From Bostrychus sinensis (Eukaryota; Chordata; Actinopteri; Gobiiformes; Eleotridae), in contig CM036239.1 of NCBI GenBank assembly GCA_020698575.1, forward strand, positions 50,247,763 through 50,311,762: a DNA stretch of 64,000 nucleotides. The letters run 5' to 3'. Position 1 is the stretch's first letter, and every line of letters starts with the position of its first letter. A program made the translations under genes and the position numbers. The notes beneath the pieces were generated by a model that saw only the letters and a program-made list of their open reading frames with translations, did not search any database and was not told the DNA's origin. Of the stretch, positions 1 to 11,465 are shown piece by piece.

Positions 1-362
1 GATTGTCTAAAAATCGGCCCATATATATCGGCCGACTTCTACTTTGGTAAGGCTATTTATAGGCTGCTATATCAGACCACTCTGACCACCCACTCACCAG
101 GCAGAGAAATGTCTGGACCTCGCTGAAGCTCCACAATGTCATTTTACAAAGTATCATTGGTCTCAAAAAGATATGTTGTGCTCAGCTGTGGTCTTTTAAA
201 AAAATTCACAATTTGTTTTTGTTGCTAGCGTCTATGGAGGACCCAAGCTTCCAAATCAATCAATAAATAGATCATTAAATATATGCTATCTTTGACAAAT
301 TATTATTTAAACAGGACAACAAATGCTGAAATAAAAATTTATAATTTTAAATTGTGGTGTAA

Positions 363-478
363 GTCACCGAAATGCAAATGGAGGCTTGACAGACAAAAGC
401 AATCAAAGCAACAGATAATCTGCAGAGTCCAACAATGACACCATCAGGACACGCCCCCTTCATTTGCATTTCAGTGAC
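363..478. repeat. inverted repeat with octamer motifs
   Basis: The arms at about 363-384 and 455-478 are inverted copies (GTCACCGAAATGCAAATG against the complement of CATTTGCATTTCAGTGAC). Each arm contains a perfect POU octamer ATGCAAAT (372-379 on plus, 462-469 on minus). Probably a small foldback or miniature element. Confidence 0.6.
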
Positions 479-594
479 AGAATTGAATCAATAAATAAAA
501 GAGGGAAAAATAAATATTTAAATAAAGCAAAAATAAATTAAAGCAGAAATGAATTTTTATATATTTATTTTAACCAAAACTTACATCTCCATTT

Positions 595-597
<3 letters not shown>

Positions 598-684
<87 letters not shown>
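598..684. repeat. (TA)n microsatellite
   Basis: About 43 uninterrupted TA dinucleotides. Confidence 0.98.
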
Positions 685-689
<5 letters not shown>

Positions 690-1627
690 TATTTCAGTAT
701 TTGTTGTCTTGTTTGAATACTTATTAGTCAATGAGAGCTTTTTTAAATTTAATTAAGAGTGGCACATATGACTCACAACCAACAACATTTTCTGACCTAA
801 TCAGTGACCAACGACCTGTCAGCGTCACATCGTAGTTCTGGATTGGCTCGGTTGGAACCTCAGCCAAGCAGGTACCAAAAAAAAAAATTACTTGGTATTG
901 GTTACGGCTGCCTAATGGAAAAGCTGACAAAGTGGAGTAGAACCGAATAGTGCTGCTGGAAAAGGGCCATAAGTCCCATTTCCCCAAGAGAAACACATTC
1001 AGGCAGAGCTGCTGCTTGCCATTTCATGAGAAAATGTACAACATATTTTATTCCAACTTTATGGGCAATGGTGGTGTTTATTTAAAGATGAACAATGATA
1101 TAAAACTTGTATCTCTGTGCCTGCTGCTTGTTAAAATCACATCTCTGATACTGTGCTCTGCTCTGTCCATCCTCCAGACAGCTTTACTCTCTCCAGGTCT
1201 GACGCTCAGAGCAGAACCGTGTCGCTCTGAAACACTGAGGTCTCTTTTTTCTCTTTTGCACAAAGGTGAATTTAGAGAACGTACAAATGCATTATTTATT
1301 AAGTCAGGGTTACTGAAACTTAAAGACAAACTTTATTTGTTATATTTAAAGTCAAAAACAGAGCACTGGCCTTGCAAAAGTTTGTTTGTGTTTACTTCTG
1401 AAGATAAAAATCATAGGAGGTTTATTTTAAGCATCTAGTGGCTCAGCGCACTTCAAAACAAATGTGTTTTTCTGTTGTTGGTGTTTTCAATTTAAAAACA
1501 TGTATAGAGCAAAATAATTTAGACAAAATGTGCTTGGAACTCATCTGGATGTTGAAATGTAGTAGTTTTGTGTATATTTTGTGTGTTATGTGCTATGATT
1601 AATTACTGACGGTGTAGGCAGCAAAAA

Positions 1628-1896
1628 CACTGTAAAAAATCAAAATCTACATTAGTTAAAATGACTTGAAGTCAGATTAAAATTATTTGTCCTTGGAACA
1701 AGCTGAATTTTCTTACCCCACAGACATAATTTTGCTTAAAATAAGTAAAAACACCTTGAAACAGCAAAGAAATAACTTGAAATAACTGAAATAATATAGT
1801 AATAGGTTACCCAAAAAGTAAATAAATCCAGTCTAGTGAAAAGTGCTTGAATTAAAATTAAAAATTAATCTGAATTCAAGTCATTTTAACTAATGT

Positions 1897-1927
<31 letters not shown>
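1628..1927. mobile_element. miniature inverted-repeat element (CACTGTAAAAAA type)
   Basis: It starts CACTGTAAAAAATC. Its arms are inverted copies containing ATCTACATTAGTTAAAATGA (left, about 1644) and the complement near 1880-1900. The right end has become a poly-T run. No coding sequence. Typical of non-autonomous DNA elements in fish; the superfamily is unproven. Confidence 0.65.
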
Positions 1928-2744
1928 GTGAAGTGAAGTGCAAGTGAAGGCAATGGGTAAGGCCATCTAAGATTTTTCCTTTTAAGATTAAGGGGCAGAA
2001 AAAATAAAATGTATTGCGTGTGAAGTTGTGCATTTTCATGAAAGGAACAAATAAAAAATGAATGAAAAATAAACCAGTTTAAACACAGAGCCACAGCGAC
2101 CTGTTTTCACCCTGCTCCATTTGGAGGACACACATTTGGAGGACTGACTCACACATTACTGTTCTCACCCTGTCTGCTCCCGTTTATACTGCTATACACA
2201 AACACACTCTGCAGGATTCTGGCTTTTCTACGGTCTGTGGAAATGCAAAAGAAGGAGACAGGAGGCCTAGAGGAAGACCAGAGGAGGTTTATGGATATAG
2301 ACATGACTGAGACTCTGGTCGGGTCTGTAAAGGGTTAAGTTTGCAGCTGGATCGATGGCTGAGGGTGAAGCTGCTGATCACAGCTCTCTGCGATCAATAA
2401 CCTCATCAATATCAGAAATGCTCAATCTTTAGACCTGCCCCACTCTCACTCTGTGTGTCTGCTGCTGGACCTAAAGCTTCCTGTTCCTCTCTTTAACCGT
2501 TCTAATGTGGTCTACTCCTCAAAAACAGACCTGCAGCAGTATTGTGTTTGAGTAACCCTGTATGCTGAGGTGCTGCCCTTCTCCAGAGCTGAAAACGCTT
2601 GATCTCACGGCTCTACGTAGACACGTGAAACCAGGAAGTGCTCCTGCGTGTTTCTAAAGCCCAGACACCGTCACCGGACTCGTTCTGATCATTTCAGCCT
2701 TAAACCTCCGTCACTACAAAGCAGTCAGGCTCAGAAATCTGTTA

Positions 2745-2960
2745 GCCTCATGTCGCTGTTTTAGCAGTTTACATTTGTTGTTTGTTATTTTTTAGCTGTT
2801 TATGTTTGCCAATTGTCTTTTTTAGCAGTTTACGTTCATTGTTTGTCATTATTGTCATTTTAGCCATTCACGTTAGTTGTTTGCCATTTTTGAGCAGTTT
2901 ATGTTCTTTGGTTGTCATTTTTTGTGGCTTACATTCGTTGATTGCCCTTCTTTAGTGATT
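2745..2960 (+). repeat. dispersed minisatellite, GTTTACGTT...TTTTTAGC units
   Basis: Imperfect units of about 30 bp with TTTAGCAGTTTACGTT and TTGTTTGTCATT. The same family recurs at 17450-17850, 18230-18586, 19570-19790 and 26457-27060. The adjacent CCAGTCCCCAGCGTTGCCAG (about 2967) recurs at about 15704, so the family is linked to a longer dispersed repeat. Confidence 0.8.
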
Positions 2961-3253
2961 TAAGTCCAGTCCCCAGCGTTGCCAGCAAGGGGCGAACACC
3001 TAATCTAAGCGTTCTCTAATCTATCTGTGCTCTTCACAGATGAAAGCAGGTTCACACTGAGCACATGTGACAGACTGTGACAGAGTCTGGAGACACCGTG
3101 GAGAACGTTCTGCTGCGTGCAACATCCTACCACATCCTATCCAGGATGTGTTTTTTAGTGTTCCCTTTATTTTTTTGAGCAGTGTATTATAGCCAAAACC
3201 ACATTAAAATAAATGGTGCCATAGCGATATGTGCTTTATGGCCAAATACTCAC

Positions 3254-3367
3254 GCGTGTTGCTGGGCTGCTCCATGGGGATCATCATTTTGCCTCTAGTT
3301 CCTCGTCGGGCTGCTAGGGAGCGATCTAGAGTCGAGATTGCACTGGATGCCTCGTCTCCATCCGCTC
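3254..3367 (-). CDS. dcc: dcc exon: cytoplasmic tail, STLxRSLAARR segment
   Basis: 114 nt, acceptor TCTTCTTCAG, donor ACGC|GTGAGTAT. It encodes [20 protein letters not shown] then [33 protein letters not shown] is conserved in DCC. It ends with one base over, so another coding exon lies below coordinate 1. No P1-P3 exon was found in 1-3253. Confidence 0.94.
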
Positions 3368-3400
3368 CTGAAGAAGAAGATATCAGTGTGGGAGAGTTTC

Positions 3401-3690
3401 TAAACCAGGACTAAATCAGGACTAAACCAGGACTAAACTAGGTCTAAACCAGGGCTAAACCAGGACTAAACCAGGTTTAAACCAAGACTAAACCAGGACT
3501 AAACCAGGTTTAAACCAGGACTAAACCAGGGATAAACCTGGACTAAACCAGGGCTGAACCAAGACTAAACCAGGACGAAGCCAGGACTAAAACAGGCCTA
3601 AAACTGGACTAAACCAGGACTAAACCAAGGCAAAACCAGGACTAAACCAGACCTAAAACTGGACTAAACCAAGGCAAAACCAGGACTAAA
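3401..3690 (+). repeat. 11-bp minisatellite AGGACTAAACC
   Basis: Degenerate tandem 11-mers (AGGACTAAACC and variants) filling most of the 367-bp intron between the exons at 3254 and 3735. It ends beside TACCACAGCTTGAGAACCACT, which resembles the end of a hAT-type element. Confidence 0.95.
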
Positions 3691-3734
3691 CTGGACAAGT
3701 ACCACAGCTTGAGAACCACTGTATGAACTTGTAC

Positions 3735-3952
3735 CTGAGTGGCTGCTCTTGCTGCCCAGTTGGCTCTCTGATTGGCTAAGGGCGGTCTGGGGGCGGTCCT
3801 GGCAGGTCTGAATCGGCGAATCGCGTACGGAGGGGGCCACACTCGGGGCCTTGTCCATGTTCTTCATCTCCATCTCCTCGTGGTGGATCCAGAGGTCTGG
3901 GGGCCGCAGCTCCTTCTGACTGCCCTTACGCTTACTGGCACTGGCCCGCTTC
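3735..3952 (-). CDS. dcc: dcc exon: proximal cytoplasmic tail
   Basis: 218 nt, acceptor CCCCTCAG, donor TCAG|GTACAAG. It encodes [59 protein letters not shown] and [25 protein letters not shown] and SPIQ-CQD are strongly conserved DCC signatures. The basic KRKGSQK block follows the membrane. In rat DCC an E-to-K substitution in the neighbouring block alters signalling partners; the E residues here are intact. Confidence 0.96.
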
Positions 3953-3964
3953 CTGAGGGGGAGA

Positions 3965-4270
3965 CAGGGGCGAGACCGGGTCTGAAACCGGATCTAAAAC
4001 TGGATCTAAAACTGGACTGAAACCGGGTCTGAAACTGGACTGAAACTGGGTTTAAAACTGGAGGAAAAGACGGTCTAAAACAGAACCACACTGGATCTGA
4101 AACCAAGTCTATAACTGAACTGAAACTGGGTCTAAAACTACACTGAAACCAGATCTAAAACAGGACTAAAATCAGGTCTACAACTGGGTCTAAAACTGGG
4201 TTTAAAACTGAACTGAAACAGGATCTAAACAAGACCAAACCATTTCTACACTGGCTCTCAAACTGGACTT
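3965..4270 (+). repeat. 11-bp minisatellite, GGTCTAAAACT variant
   Basis: Degenerate 11-mers with AAACTGG and AAACCGG forms fill the 414-bp intron upstream of the cytoplasmic exon. A short AGT/AGC triplet repeat follows at 4326-4352. Confidence 0.9.
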
Positions 4271-4366
4271 AAACCTGTAATTTATAGTATTAAAGCTCAT
4301 TTAAAACATAAATCCCTGTAACATAGTAGTAGTAGTAGCAGCAGTAGTAGTATTTGGGGTCCTTAC

Positions 4367-4529
4367 TTCCTCTGCTGGGCCGACGAGCGCCTGGTGCAGA
4401 TCAGAGCCACCACCACAATCAGGACCACACTGACCGCTCCCACTGACACCAGCACCACCATCAGCAGTTGGGAGTTCCTCTGCGGGGCCACGCTGCCATG
4501 AGGGGGCCGCATCTGTCCCACTGGGGGCC
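4367..4529 (-). CDS. dcc: dcc exon: transmembrane helix
   Basis: 163 nt, acceptor CTTCCAG, donor GGAA|GTAAGG. It encodes [19 protein letters not shown], the hydrophobic helix [20 protein letters not shown] followed by ALICT, then the basic stop-transfer RRSSAQQRK. The split codon (AA|G) is completed by the next exon. TM length is about 24 residues, normal for the family. Confidence 0.96.
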
Positions 4530-4704
4530 CTGGAAGAAGCACACTGGTGACTCAGGACTCAGGAGACACAAGACTAGACATTCTTTCTGGACCAAAATGA
4601 CAGCTCTGTCTCTATCTCTGTCTCTGAAATATGTAAAAAATATATACACCTTCACACTGAACTCAAACTCCCAGGATGCACTGCAGATGTCAGAGGAGGA
4701 CGGT

Positions 4705-5010
4705 CTGTAACCGGGTCTGAAACTGGACTAAAATATAATTAAACTGGGTCTAAAACAGGACTACAATCAGGTCTAAAACTGGGTCTAAAACTGGGCTAAA
4801 AATAGACTAAAACTGGACTGAAACCAGGTCTAAAAAAGGGTCTAAAACTGGGTCTAAAACTGGGCCTAAATGGGTCTGAAACCAAATCTAAACCTGGCTG
4901 ACACCGGATCAGCCAGGTTTAGAACAGAACTAAACTAGAAAAGGACTACAACCAGGTCTAAAACTGGGTCAAAAACTGGGTCTAAAACTGGGGCTAAAAC
5001 TGGTCTCTAT
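4705..5010 (+). repeat. 11-bp minisatellite
   Basis: Degenerate GGGTCTAAAACT and AGGACTAAAACT units, same family as the arrays flanking the neighbouring exons. The flanks at 4600-4700 and 5010-5100 are duplicates of each other (CCCAGGATGCACTGCAG at both), so the block has been locally duplicated. Confidence 0.9.
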
Positions 5011-5221
5011 CCGGCTCTGAAATATGTAAATAAGATACATTCACAGTAACATTTTGACTGAACTCAGACTCCCAGGATGCACTGCAGCTGTCAGAGAAGG
5101 GCTGTGATTGGTGGAGGGCAGTGGCTCTTGTGCTAATGTGAGGCGTCAGGAGCTGATGGGAATATTCCACACTGACACTGAGAAAATTAATTTACACTTG
5201 ACTGAGCTCAGACACACTCAC

Positions 5222-6410
5222 GTTAACGAGGAGGAGGAGAGAGGAGAGAGGAGAAAGGAGGAGAGGAGGAAAGGAGAGAGGAGAGGAGAAAGGAGGAGAG
5301 GAGAGAAGAGAGGATGAGAAGAGGAGAGAGGAGGAGAGAGGAGAAGAAGAGGAGAGAGAGGGGAGAGAGGAGGAGAGAGAGAGGAGGAAAGAGAGAGGAG
5401 ATAGGAGGAGAGAAGGAGAGAAGAGGAGAGAGACAAAAAGTAAAGAGGAGAGGTGAGAGGAAGAGAGAGGAGAGGAGGACAGGAGAGTGGAGGAGAGGAG
5501 GAGAAAGGAGGTGAGGATGAGAAGAGAGAGGAGCGATCAGGAGAGAGGAGAAGAAGAGGAGAGAGAGGGGAGAGAGGAGGAGGAGAGAGAGAGAGAGAGA
5601 GAGAGGAGAGATGAGGAGAGAGGAGGACAGAGGAGAAGAAGAGGGGAGAAAGAGGAGAGAGGAGGAGAGAGAGAGAGGAAGAGAGAAGGAGAGGAGGACA
5701 GGAGAGGGGAGAGGAGAGGAAAGAAGAGACGAGAAGAGAGGGAAGAGGAGCGAGGGGAGGGTTGAGGAGAGAGGAGGAGAGGAGGAGGAGAAAGAGGAGA
5801 AAGAGGAGAGAAGAGGGGAGAGGAAAGAGAGAGAGAGGAGAAGAGAGGGGAGAGGAGAGAGAGAGGGGAGAGGAGGTTAAGAGAGGAGAGAAGAGGAGGT
5901 TAAGAGGAGAGAGGAGGAGAGGAAAGATGAGAGGGGAGAAGACAGAGGAGAGAGAGTAGAGGAGAGGAGGATAAGTGGAGAGAGGAGGAGAGATAATAGG
6001 AGAGGAGAGGAGAGGAGAGAAGAGGAGAGAGAGAAGAGGAGAGAGGAGGGAGAAGAGGAGGTGAGAGAGGAGAGGGGAGAGGAGAGAGAGAAGAGGAGAG
6101 GGGAGAAGAGGATAAGAGAAGAGAGGAGGAGGATAAGAGAGGAAAGAAGAGAGAAGAGGAGAGGGAAGAGGAGGATAGGAGGAGAGGAAAGAGGAGGTTA
6201 AGAGGAGAGAGGAGGAGTTGAGAAAGGACAGAGAGGAGGAGAGGAAAGATGAGAGAGGAGAGGACAGAGGGGGATAAGTAGAGAGAGGAGAGAGGAAAGA
6301 TAATAGGAGAGGAGAGAGGAAGAGAGAGAAGAGGAGAGAGGAGAGAAGAGGAGGAGACAGAGGAGCGGAGAGGAGATAGGAGAAGAGAGAGAAGAGGCGA
6401 GTAGGAGGTG
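5222..6410 (+). repeat. polypurine tract (GA-rich), about 1.2 kb
   Basis: Almost exclusively A and G on the plus strand (GAGAGGAGGAGAGGAGAA-like), so the dcc sense strand is almost pure C/U. This gives long open frames on both strands (for example 5218-6534 minus, a Ser/Leu/Pro frame) that are composition artefacts. Confidence 0.97.
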
Positions 6411-6820
6411 AGTGATGAGTGCAGAGTAATTGTCTGTAGTGAATCAGAAAAACAGAGACAGAGACTGGGCTGCAGTAATGGAGTCTGCACAGAGCACAGA
6501 TAACACAGGAGGAAAGACTGGGCAGGGCTCGCAAAATTTGAAAACACCTAATAGCCCTTTGAGCAGGTACTCTTCAGATTTTAGGAGGCCCAAGTGAAAT
6601 TAAGTAGCCCAAATAAATCATTTCTTAATATGATATCCCTACTTCCTTAGACTTAAATACACTTTAAGACATTTTTTCATGTTTTTATTGAGCATTTATG
6701 TAAACATTAACAGTACAAGGTAGAAAAACTATTAGAACCTTTGGGTTTAATAACTGGTTGGCTCTCCTTTGGCAGCAATAACCTCAACCAAACGTTTTCT
6801 GTAGTGAAGATCAGACCTGC

Positions 6821-7216
6821 CTAGCGCTTAGGAGGAATTTTGGACCATTCCTCTTTACAAAACTGTTTAAGTTCAGCAATATTCTTGGGATGTCTGGTGT
6901 GAATCGCTCTTTTGAGGTCATGCCGCAGCATCTCAATTGGATTGAGGTCAGGACTCCGACTGGGCTCCTCCAGAAGGCGTATAAGCCATTCTGTTGTAGA
7001 TTTGCTTCTATGTTTTGAGTCAGTGTCCTTTTGCATCACCCATTCTCTGTTGAGCTTCAGTTGGTGGACAGATGGTCTTAAGTTTTCCTGCAAAATGTCT
7101 GGATAAACTTGGGAATTCATTTTACTGTTGATGATAGCAAGTTGTCCAGGCCCTGAGGCAGCAAAACAGCCCCAAACCATGATGCCCCCTCCACCTGTGC
7201 AATTGGGGCTGTGCAA
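6821..7216 (-). pseudogene. Tc1-like transposase, C-terminal fragment
   Basis: 131 codons open. It contains GGGGIMVWGCFAASGPGQLA, a DTDSKHRSKSTTEWL segment and the conserved SRSPDLNPIEMLRHDLKRAI (last catalytic residue E). The 5' part lies 3.7 kb away beyond the hAT/L2 insertion. Confidence 0.88.
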
Positions 7217-7362
7217 TTAATCAAATTTCAATTACAATTTCGATTATTACACCCTACAATTACAAATATTTGAATGCGCGCTCATGCTCCGCCCCTCCCT
7301 TCTCAAAGCCTGAGCAGTTAGCTACAGGCTAGGCTACATGTGGAGAGTTGTTAGCAGAAACA

Positions 7363-7605
7363 TGGCAGAACGAGAACAAGGAAAAACACTTGGTTAGCAG
7401 CAGAGGCAAGAGAAATTCTGTTGTTTGGGAGCACTTTGAGTTTGAAGAGAAAGACGTTGAGCCAAGACACGTTGTGAGCAAAGTGTGCGTTGGGGTTGTA
7501 GAAACTATTTCTATCCCTTACTGGACAGGAGAGGTTGATTGTTCCATGTTTACTGAGCGTTTTGGCTCTGGTTCTAAGTGCACAAGTTGTACATGTACGG
7601 TTTAG
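7363..7605 (+). pseudogene. hAT transposase N-terminal (BED finger-like) fragment
   Basis: Plus-strand frames contain SRGKRNSVVWEHFEFEEKDV followed by a C-x2-C-like segment (VSKVCVG), typical of the start of ZBED/hAT transposases (VWxxF...D...C). Frames break early and the catalytic domain is missing. Confidence 0.55.
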
Positions 7606-8137
7606 CCCATGGCGCTGACAGCTACCAGTGCGCATCTGAGTGCTGTGGGTGTGTCTCGGACTGGTGCGGCCACGGAGCAAATCTAGTGGTCCCTAATAGG
7701 CAGAGCAGTAAAACGGGGCTAGAGAGTGTGCACTGGCCTCTGCCTCCGTAAACCTGTCCATGGCTCCCCGGTGCTGTGGGCTTAAACGCAAACTGTGTGC
7801 CGAGGGTTCTAGCGGTGTCTCAGCGGCAAGTCTGCCCAGCCTCAGAGCACTGAAGTCGGACTTGGATGCTGAAAAAGTGTGCTGTCTCATCCAGCTCAAA
7901 CAGCGCTGTTGGTGTGAGCTTCCATGAGACAGAGCTGATAACAGTGTATGTATTTGCATGCATGCAGTTAAAGATGGGTAACACATGCTTCAAATGCAGT
8001 TACGAACCGCGCTTAGGACCCAACCCATATCATGTAAACAGACTGGTGTTCGTGGCAAAAAACCTTAAAAACATTAGTTATGTTCAGCTGCCCTAAACCT
8101 GATGTTTTTATGCTATGAAGGTGGACCAGCAAGTTTC

Positions 8138-8139
<2 letters not shown>

Positions 8140-8200
<61 letters not shown>
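8140..8200. repeat. (TTA)n microsatellite
   Basis: About 20 TTA/ATT triplets. Confidence 0.97.
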
Positions 8201-8598
8201 GAATGATGTATGTAACTGGAATTTAAATAATATAGACTACTTACTTGAAACGAGGAATTATTTTATTTATTAAATAATTGCTAAGGCAAGGCAAGTTTAT
8301 TTGTGTAGCACAATTCATACACAGAGCAATTCAAAGTGCTATACTGAAAAAAAAGAAGAGTATAATTAACAATCAATTTAAAATTAAATTAAAAGAGAAG
8401 AGTGCAGATAAAACACTTTCAGTTGGCATATGCACAGCTAAAAAGAACAGTTTTAAGTCTGGACTTGAACATTGTCAGAGTAGAGGTCTAACATCGTCAG
8501 GGAGACTGTTCCACAGTTTAGCTGCATAAAACTGAAACACTGCTTCACTGAGTTTAGTCCTGACTCTGGGCACCAGCAGAGACCTGTCCCTGAGGTCC

Positions 8599-9851
8599 TC
8601 AGAGTCTGAGATGGTTCATATGGAACCAACAGGTCAGAGATGTACTTTGTGCTAAGCCATGGAGAGACTTGTACACAAGCAGAGATGTTTTAAAGTCTAT
8701 TCTCTGAGCAACAGGAAGCCAGTGCAGAGACCTGAGGACAGGACTAATATGGTCGTACTTCCTGGTTTTGGTCAGGACCCGAGCAGCAGCGTTCTGGACG
8801 TCCTGCAGCTGTCTTACAGCTCGCTTAGTGAGTCCAGTGAGCAGACCGTTACAGTAGTCTAACCTGCTGGAGATGAACACATGAATAAGTCTCTCTAGGT
8901 CTGGTTTAGACAGTATACCTTTGATTCTGGCAATGTTTTTGAGATGGTAAAATGCTAATGATGTTATAGATTTGCTGAAGTTCAAGTCAGAGTCCATGAT
9001 TACCCCGAGATTTCTAACCTGACTTGTAGGTTTTAGTGAAAGAGACTCGAGGTGACTACAGACACCTTGTCTTTGTTTCTGTGGGCCAAAGGTGATTATT
9101 TCAGTCTTGTCTGTGTTTAGCTGGAGAAAGTTGTTCCTCATCCACTCATTGATCTGTTGGATGCAGTGACAGAGTGAATCCACAGGTCCATATTCACCTG
9201 TTTGTGGTAGGATATGTTATTGCTGCTTATTAATTGGCCTAAAGGGAGCATGTAAAGATTGAACAAAAAAGGTCCCAAGATGGACCCCTGGGACACTCCA
9301 CAGGTCAGGGCCATTTGCTCTGAGACACAGTTACCGATTTCAACAAAGTACTTCCTGTCTTCAAGATAGGACTTACACCATTTAAGGGCAGTACCAGAAA
9401 TCCCCACCCAGTCCTCTAATCTTTGTAACAGGATCACATGGTCAACTGTATCAAAAGCAGCCTCAGATCCAGCAGAACTAAGACAGAGACTTTGCCTGTG
9501 TCGGTGTTCAGGCGGATGTCATTAGTTCACCTTGATAAGAGCAGTCTCAGTGCTGTGATGGGGCCTAAAACCTGACTGAAAATCATCAAAGCAGTTGTTC
9601 CGCAGAAGAAAGTCAGTAAGTTGTTGGTATACAACTTTCTCAAGGACTTTACCTAAAAACGGCAGGTTTGATATGGGCCGATAGTTGTTCAGTACTGTGG
9701 CATCAAGACTGCTCTTCTTTAGGAGAGGTTTGATGACAGCAGTTTTCAAGGCCCTTGGAAATGTTCCAGACTGCAGTGAGATGTTAACTAAATGAGAAAG
9801 TTGCGGTAACAAACTGCTCAGCACAGATTTTAGAAATCTAGTGGGTAACAC
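8599..9851 (-). pseudogene. L2 LINE: reverse transcriptase fragments
   Basis: Three frames: fingers (9851-9522), palm (9437-9138) and thumb (9183-8599). The active-site YADD segment expected after NNISYH is missing and replaced by a junction to WIHSVTASNRS, an internal deletion. Not functional. Confidence 0.85.
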
Positions 9852-9973
9852 ATGGAGGCAGCAGTGGATGAACTCAGACTGGAGATGATCTCTTGGACTG
9901 TTTTGTCAGTGACAGGGGTGAAGTGTGTCAGCTCTGAGTCTGGATGGCTGCAGGGTTGTTATATGTGTTGAGT

Positions 9974-10648
9974 TTATAGCATGTTTAATACTCTGGACCT
10001 TGTCATTAAAAAATCTTGCAAACTCATTGCACTTAGATGTGGAAATGAGTTCTGAAGGCAATGGAGCTGGGGGTTTGTTAACCTTTTCACTGTAGCAAAC
10101 AGGACACGTGAGTTGTTACTGCAGTTTGTAATCATTTCAGAAAAATACCTTTCCCTTGTTCTACGCAGAATTTGAACATTCAACATTTTTCTGTCATAAT
10201 TTTCTTTCATGTCATAATGAACATGGAGCTTTGACTTTGACCATTTTCGTTCGGCCCTCCGGCACTCCCTTTTCTGTGCCCTGACCGAGTCCGCATTTCT
10301 CCATGGCGCCTTTTGCCTATTTCTAACCATTTTAACCTTAATAGGTGCAATGGTGTCCAGAACATTTACAACACTAGAGGTATAGGAGTTCAACAACTGA
10401 TCAACCTTAGAACATGAGGTATTTTCAAACCTAATTATTTCCATAAACAGAGTCCCCGTGTTATCATTTATGTGTCTCCTCTGGACAACTGCAGGATCAG
10501 CAGCTGGTTTGGGAATAACAGACAGGTCAAAGAAGACACAAAAATGATCAGATAAAGCAACGTCAGTCACAGTAACATTTGAAATATGAACACCTTTAGT
10601 AATGAGCAGGTCCAGAGTGTGGCCTCTGGTGTGGGTGGGCTCACTCAC
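9974..10648 (-). pseudogene. L2 LINE: endonuclease end and pre-RT region
   Basis: 224 open codons. HTRGHTLDLLITKGV and VALSDHFCVFFDL are the last conserved motifs of the APE-type endonuclease (SDH contains the catalytic His). A basic linker with WRNADSVRAQKRECRRAERK follows. Truncated before the RT core by a frameshift. Confidence 0.85.
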
Positions 10649-10925
10649 TGCTGAGTAAGGCCAAAGGTTTCAAGGATAGCACAAAGTTCTTTAGCATTTC
10701 TGTCACAGATGTTATCCACATGTACATTAAATATACTGCATATAGTTGATATGTTCATATCAGTCTATAGCAGTTCACTCCATTTGTTTACAAAAGTGAG
10801 CAACTTGGTTTACTAATATTTTGCATGTTTTTATTTATGTGTAAAAAATATATTTTACATTGTTTTGTTTAAAAACAAGTTAATGAATAATCGTTTGAAT
10901 AATCGAGATTTCAATTATGTCTAAA

Positions 10926-11465
10926 TTAATCGTGATTATTATTTTTTCCATTATCGAGCAGCCCTAGATGCTTGAGAACATGAGTTTTGATGTTGGTGTG
11001 CTGTGCCTTTTTTTCTCCACACATAGCGTTGTGTGTTCCTTCCAAACAACTCAACTTTGGTTTCATCTGTCCACAGAATATTTTGCCAGTAGTGCTGTGG
11101 AACATCCAAGTGCTCTTTCGCAAACTTTAAATGTGCAGCAATATTTTTTTGGGACAAAAGTGGCTTTTCTTCCTCCCATGAAATCTATTCTTGTTTAATG
11201 TTTTACCCATTGTAGATTTGTGAACAAAGATGTTAGCTTGTGCCAGAGGTTTCTGTAAGTCTTTAGCTGACACTCTAGGATTCTTCTTCACCTCACTGAG
11301 CATTCTACGCTGTGCTCTTGCAGTCATCTTTACAGGGCGAACACTCCTAAACAGTGTGGTCACAGTATTGAACCTTCTCCATTTATAGACAGTCGCTTGT
11401 ACTGTGGACTTAGGAACATCAGTGCTCTTAGAGATACTTTTGTAACCTTTTCCAGCTTTATGCAA
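10926..11465 (-). pseudogene. Tc1-like transposase, N-terminal and middle fragments
   Basis: Two overlapping frames separated by a frameshift near 11130-11157: the DNA-binding helix-turn-helix part ([20 protein letters not shown]) and the start of the DDE domain (HYWQNILWTDETKVELFGRN). The sequence is cut off at the hAT insertion. Confidence 0.87.

Larger units (their letters stand above)
1..3253 (-). other. dcc intron, 3'-side (partial)
   Basis: Intronic sequence after the last visible exon. It holds an octamer-bearing inverted repeat (363-478), a TA microsatellite (598-684), a CACTGT-type miniature element (1628-1927) and a TTTAGC/GTTTAC minisatellite (2745-2960). The first 60 bases contain ATCGGCC motifs that may be a transposon end. 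In 685-1620 and 1930-2740 I see no recognisable gene. Around 2340-2440 there is non-repetitive sequence with GATCAATAA motifs. Confidence 0.7.
8278..10728 (-). mobile_element. L2/CR1-type LINE, 5'-truncated, inactive
   Basis: On minus: the endonuclease C-terminus from about 10728 (NVHVD...ETFGL, then GHTLDLLI and ALSDHF), a spacer with KAPWRN, RT motifs (NNYRPISNLPFLGKVLEKVV at 9700, FQSGFRPHHSTETAL, GVSQGSILGPFLFNLYMLPL at 9260), then the thumb and tail (LGVIMDSDLNFSKSI, RLDYCNGLL, SLHWLPV). The 3' end is the fish L2-like AAATAAACTTGCCTTGCC at 8282. The stretch that should hold the YADD box is deleted near 9190, so the copy cannot be active. Frameshifts at 9140-9180, 9500 and 9850-9980. Confidence 0.85.
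7206..10964 (+). mobile_element. hAT-like element inside the Tc1 copy, itself split by an L2
   Basis: The ends GGGCTGTGCAATTAATC (7206) and ATTATCGAGCAGCCC (10964) are imperfect inverted repeats of the hAT GGGCTG type with ATTAATCG subterminal motifs. The left half carries a BED-zinc-finger-like fragment (about 7363-7500). I could not find an intact 8-bp target duplication, so the boundary is approximate. The L2 LINE occupies 8278 to about 10728. Confidence 0.65.

Noticed and set aside
950..1438. 162-codon plus-strand ORF
   Set aside because: Starts in unremarkable AT-rich intron, composition unlike fish coding sequence, no recognised motif, antisense frame also open.
5218..6534. 438-codon minus-strand ORF rich in Ser, Leu and Pro
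   Set aside because: Product of the purine tract; CT-only codons cannot form stops. No start context or homology.
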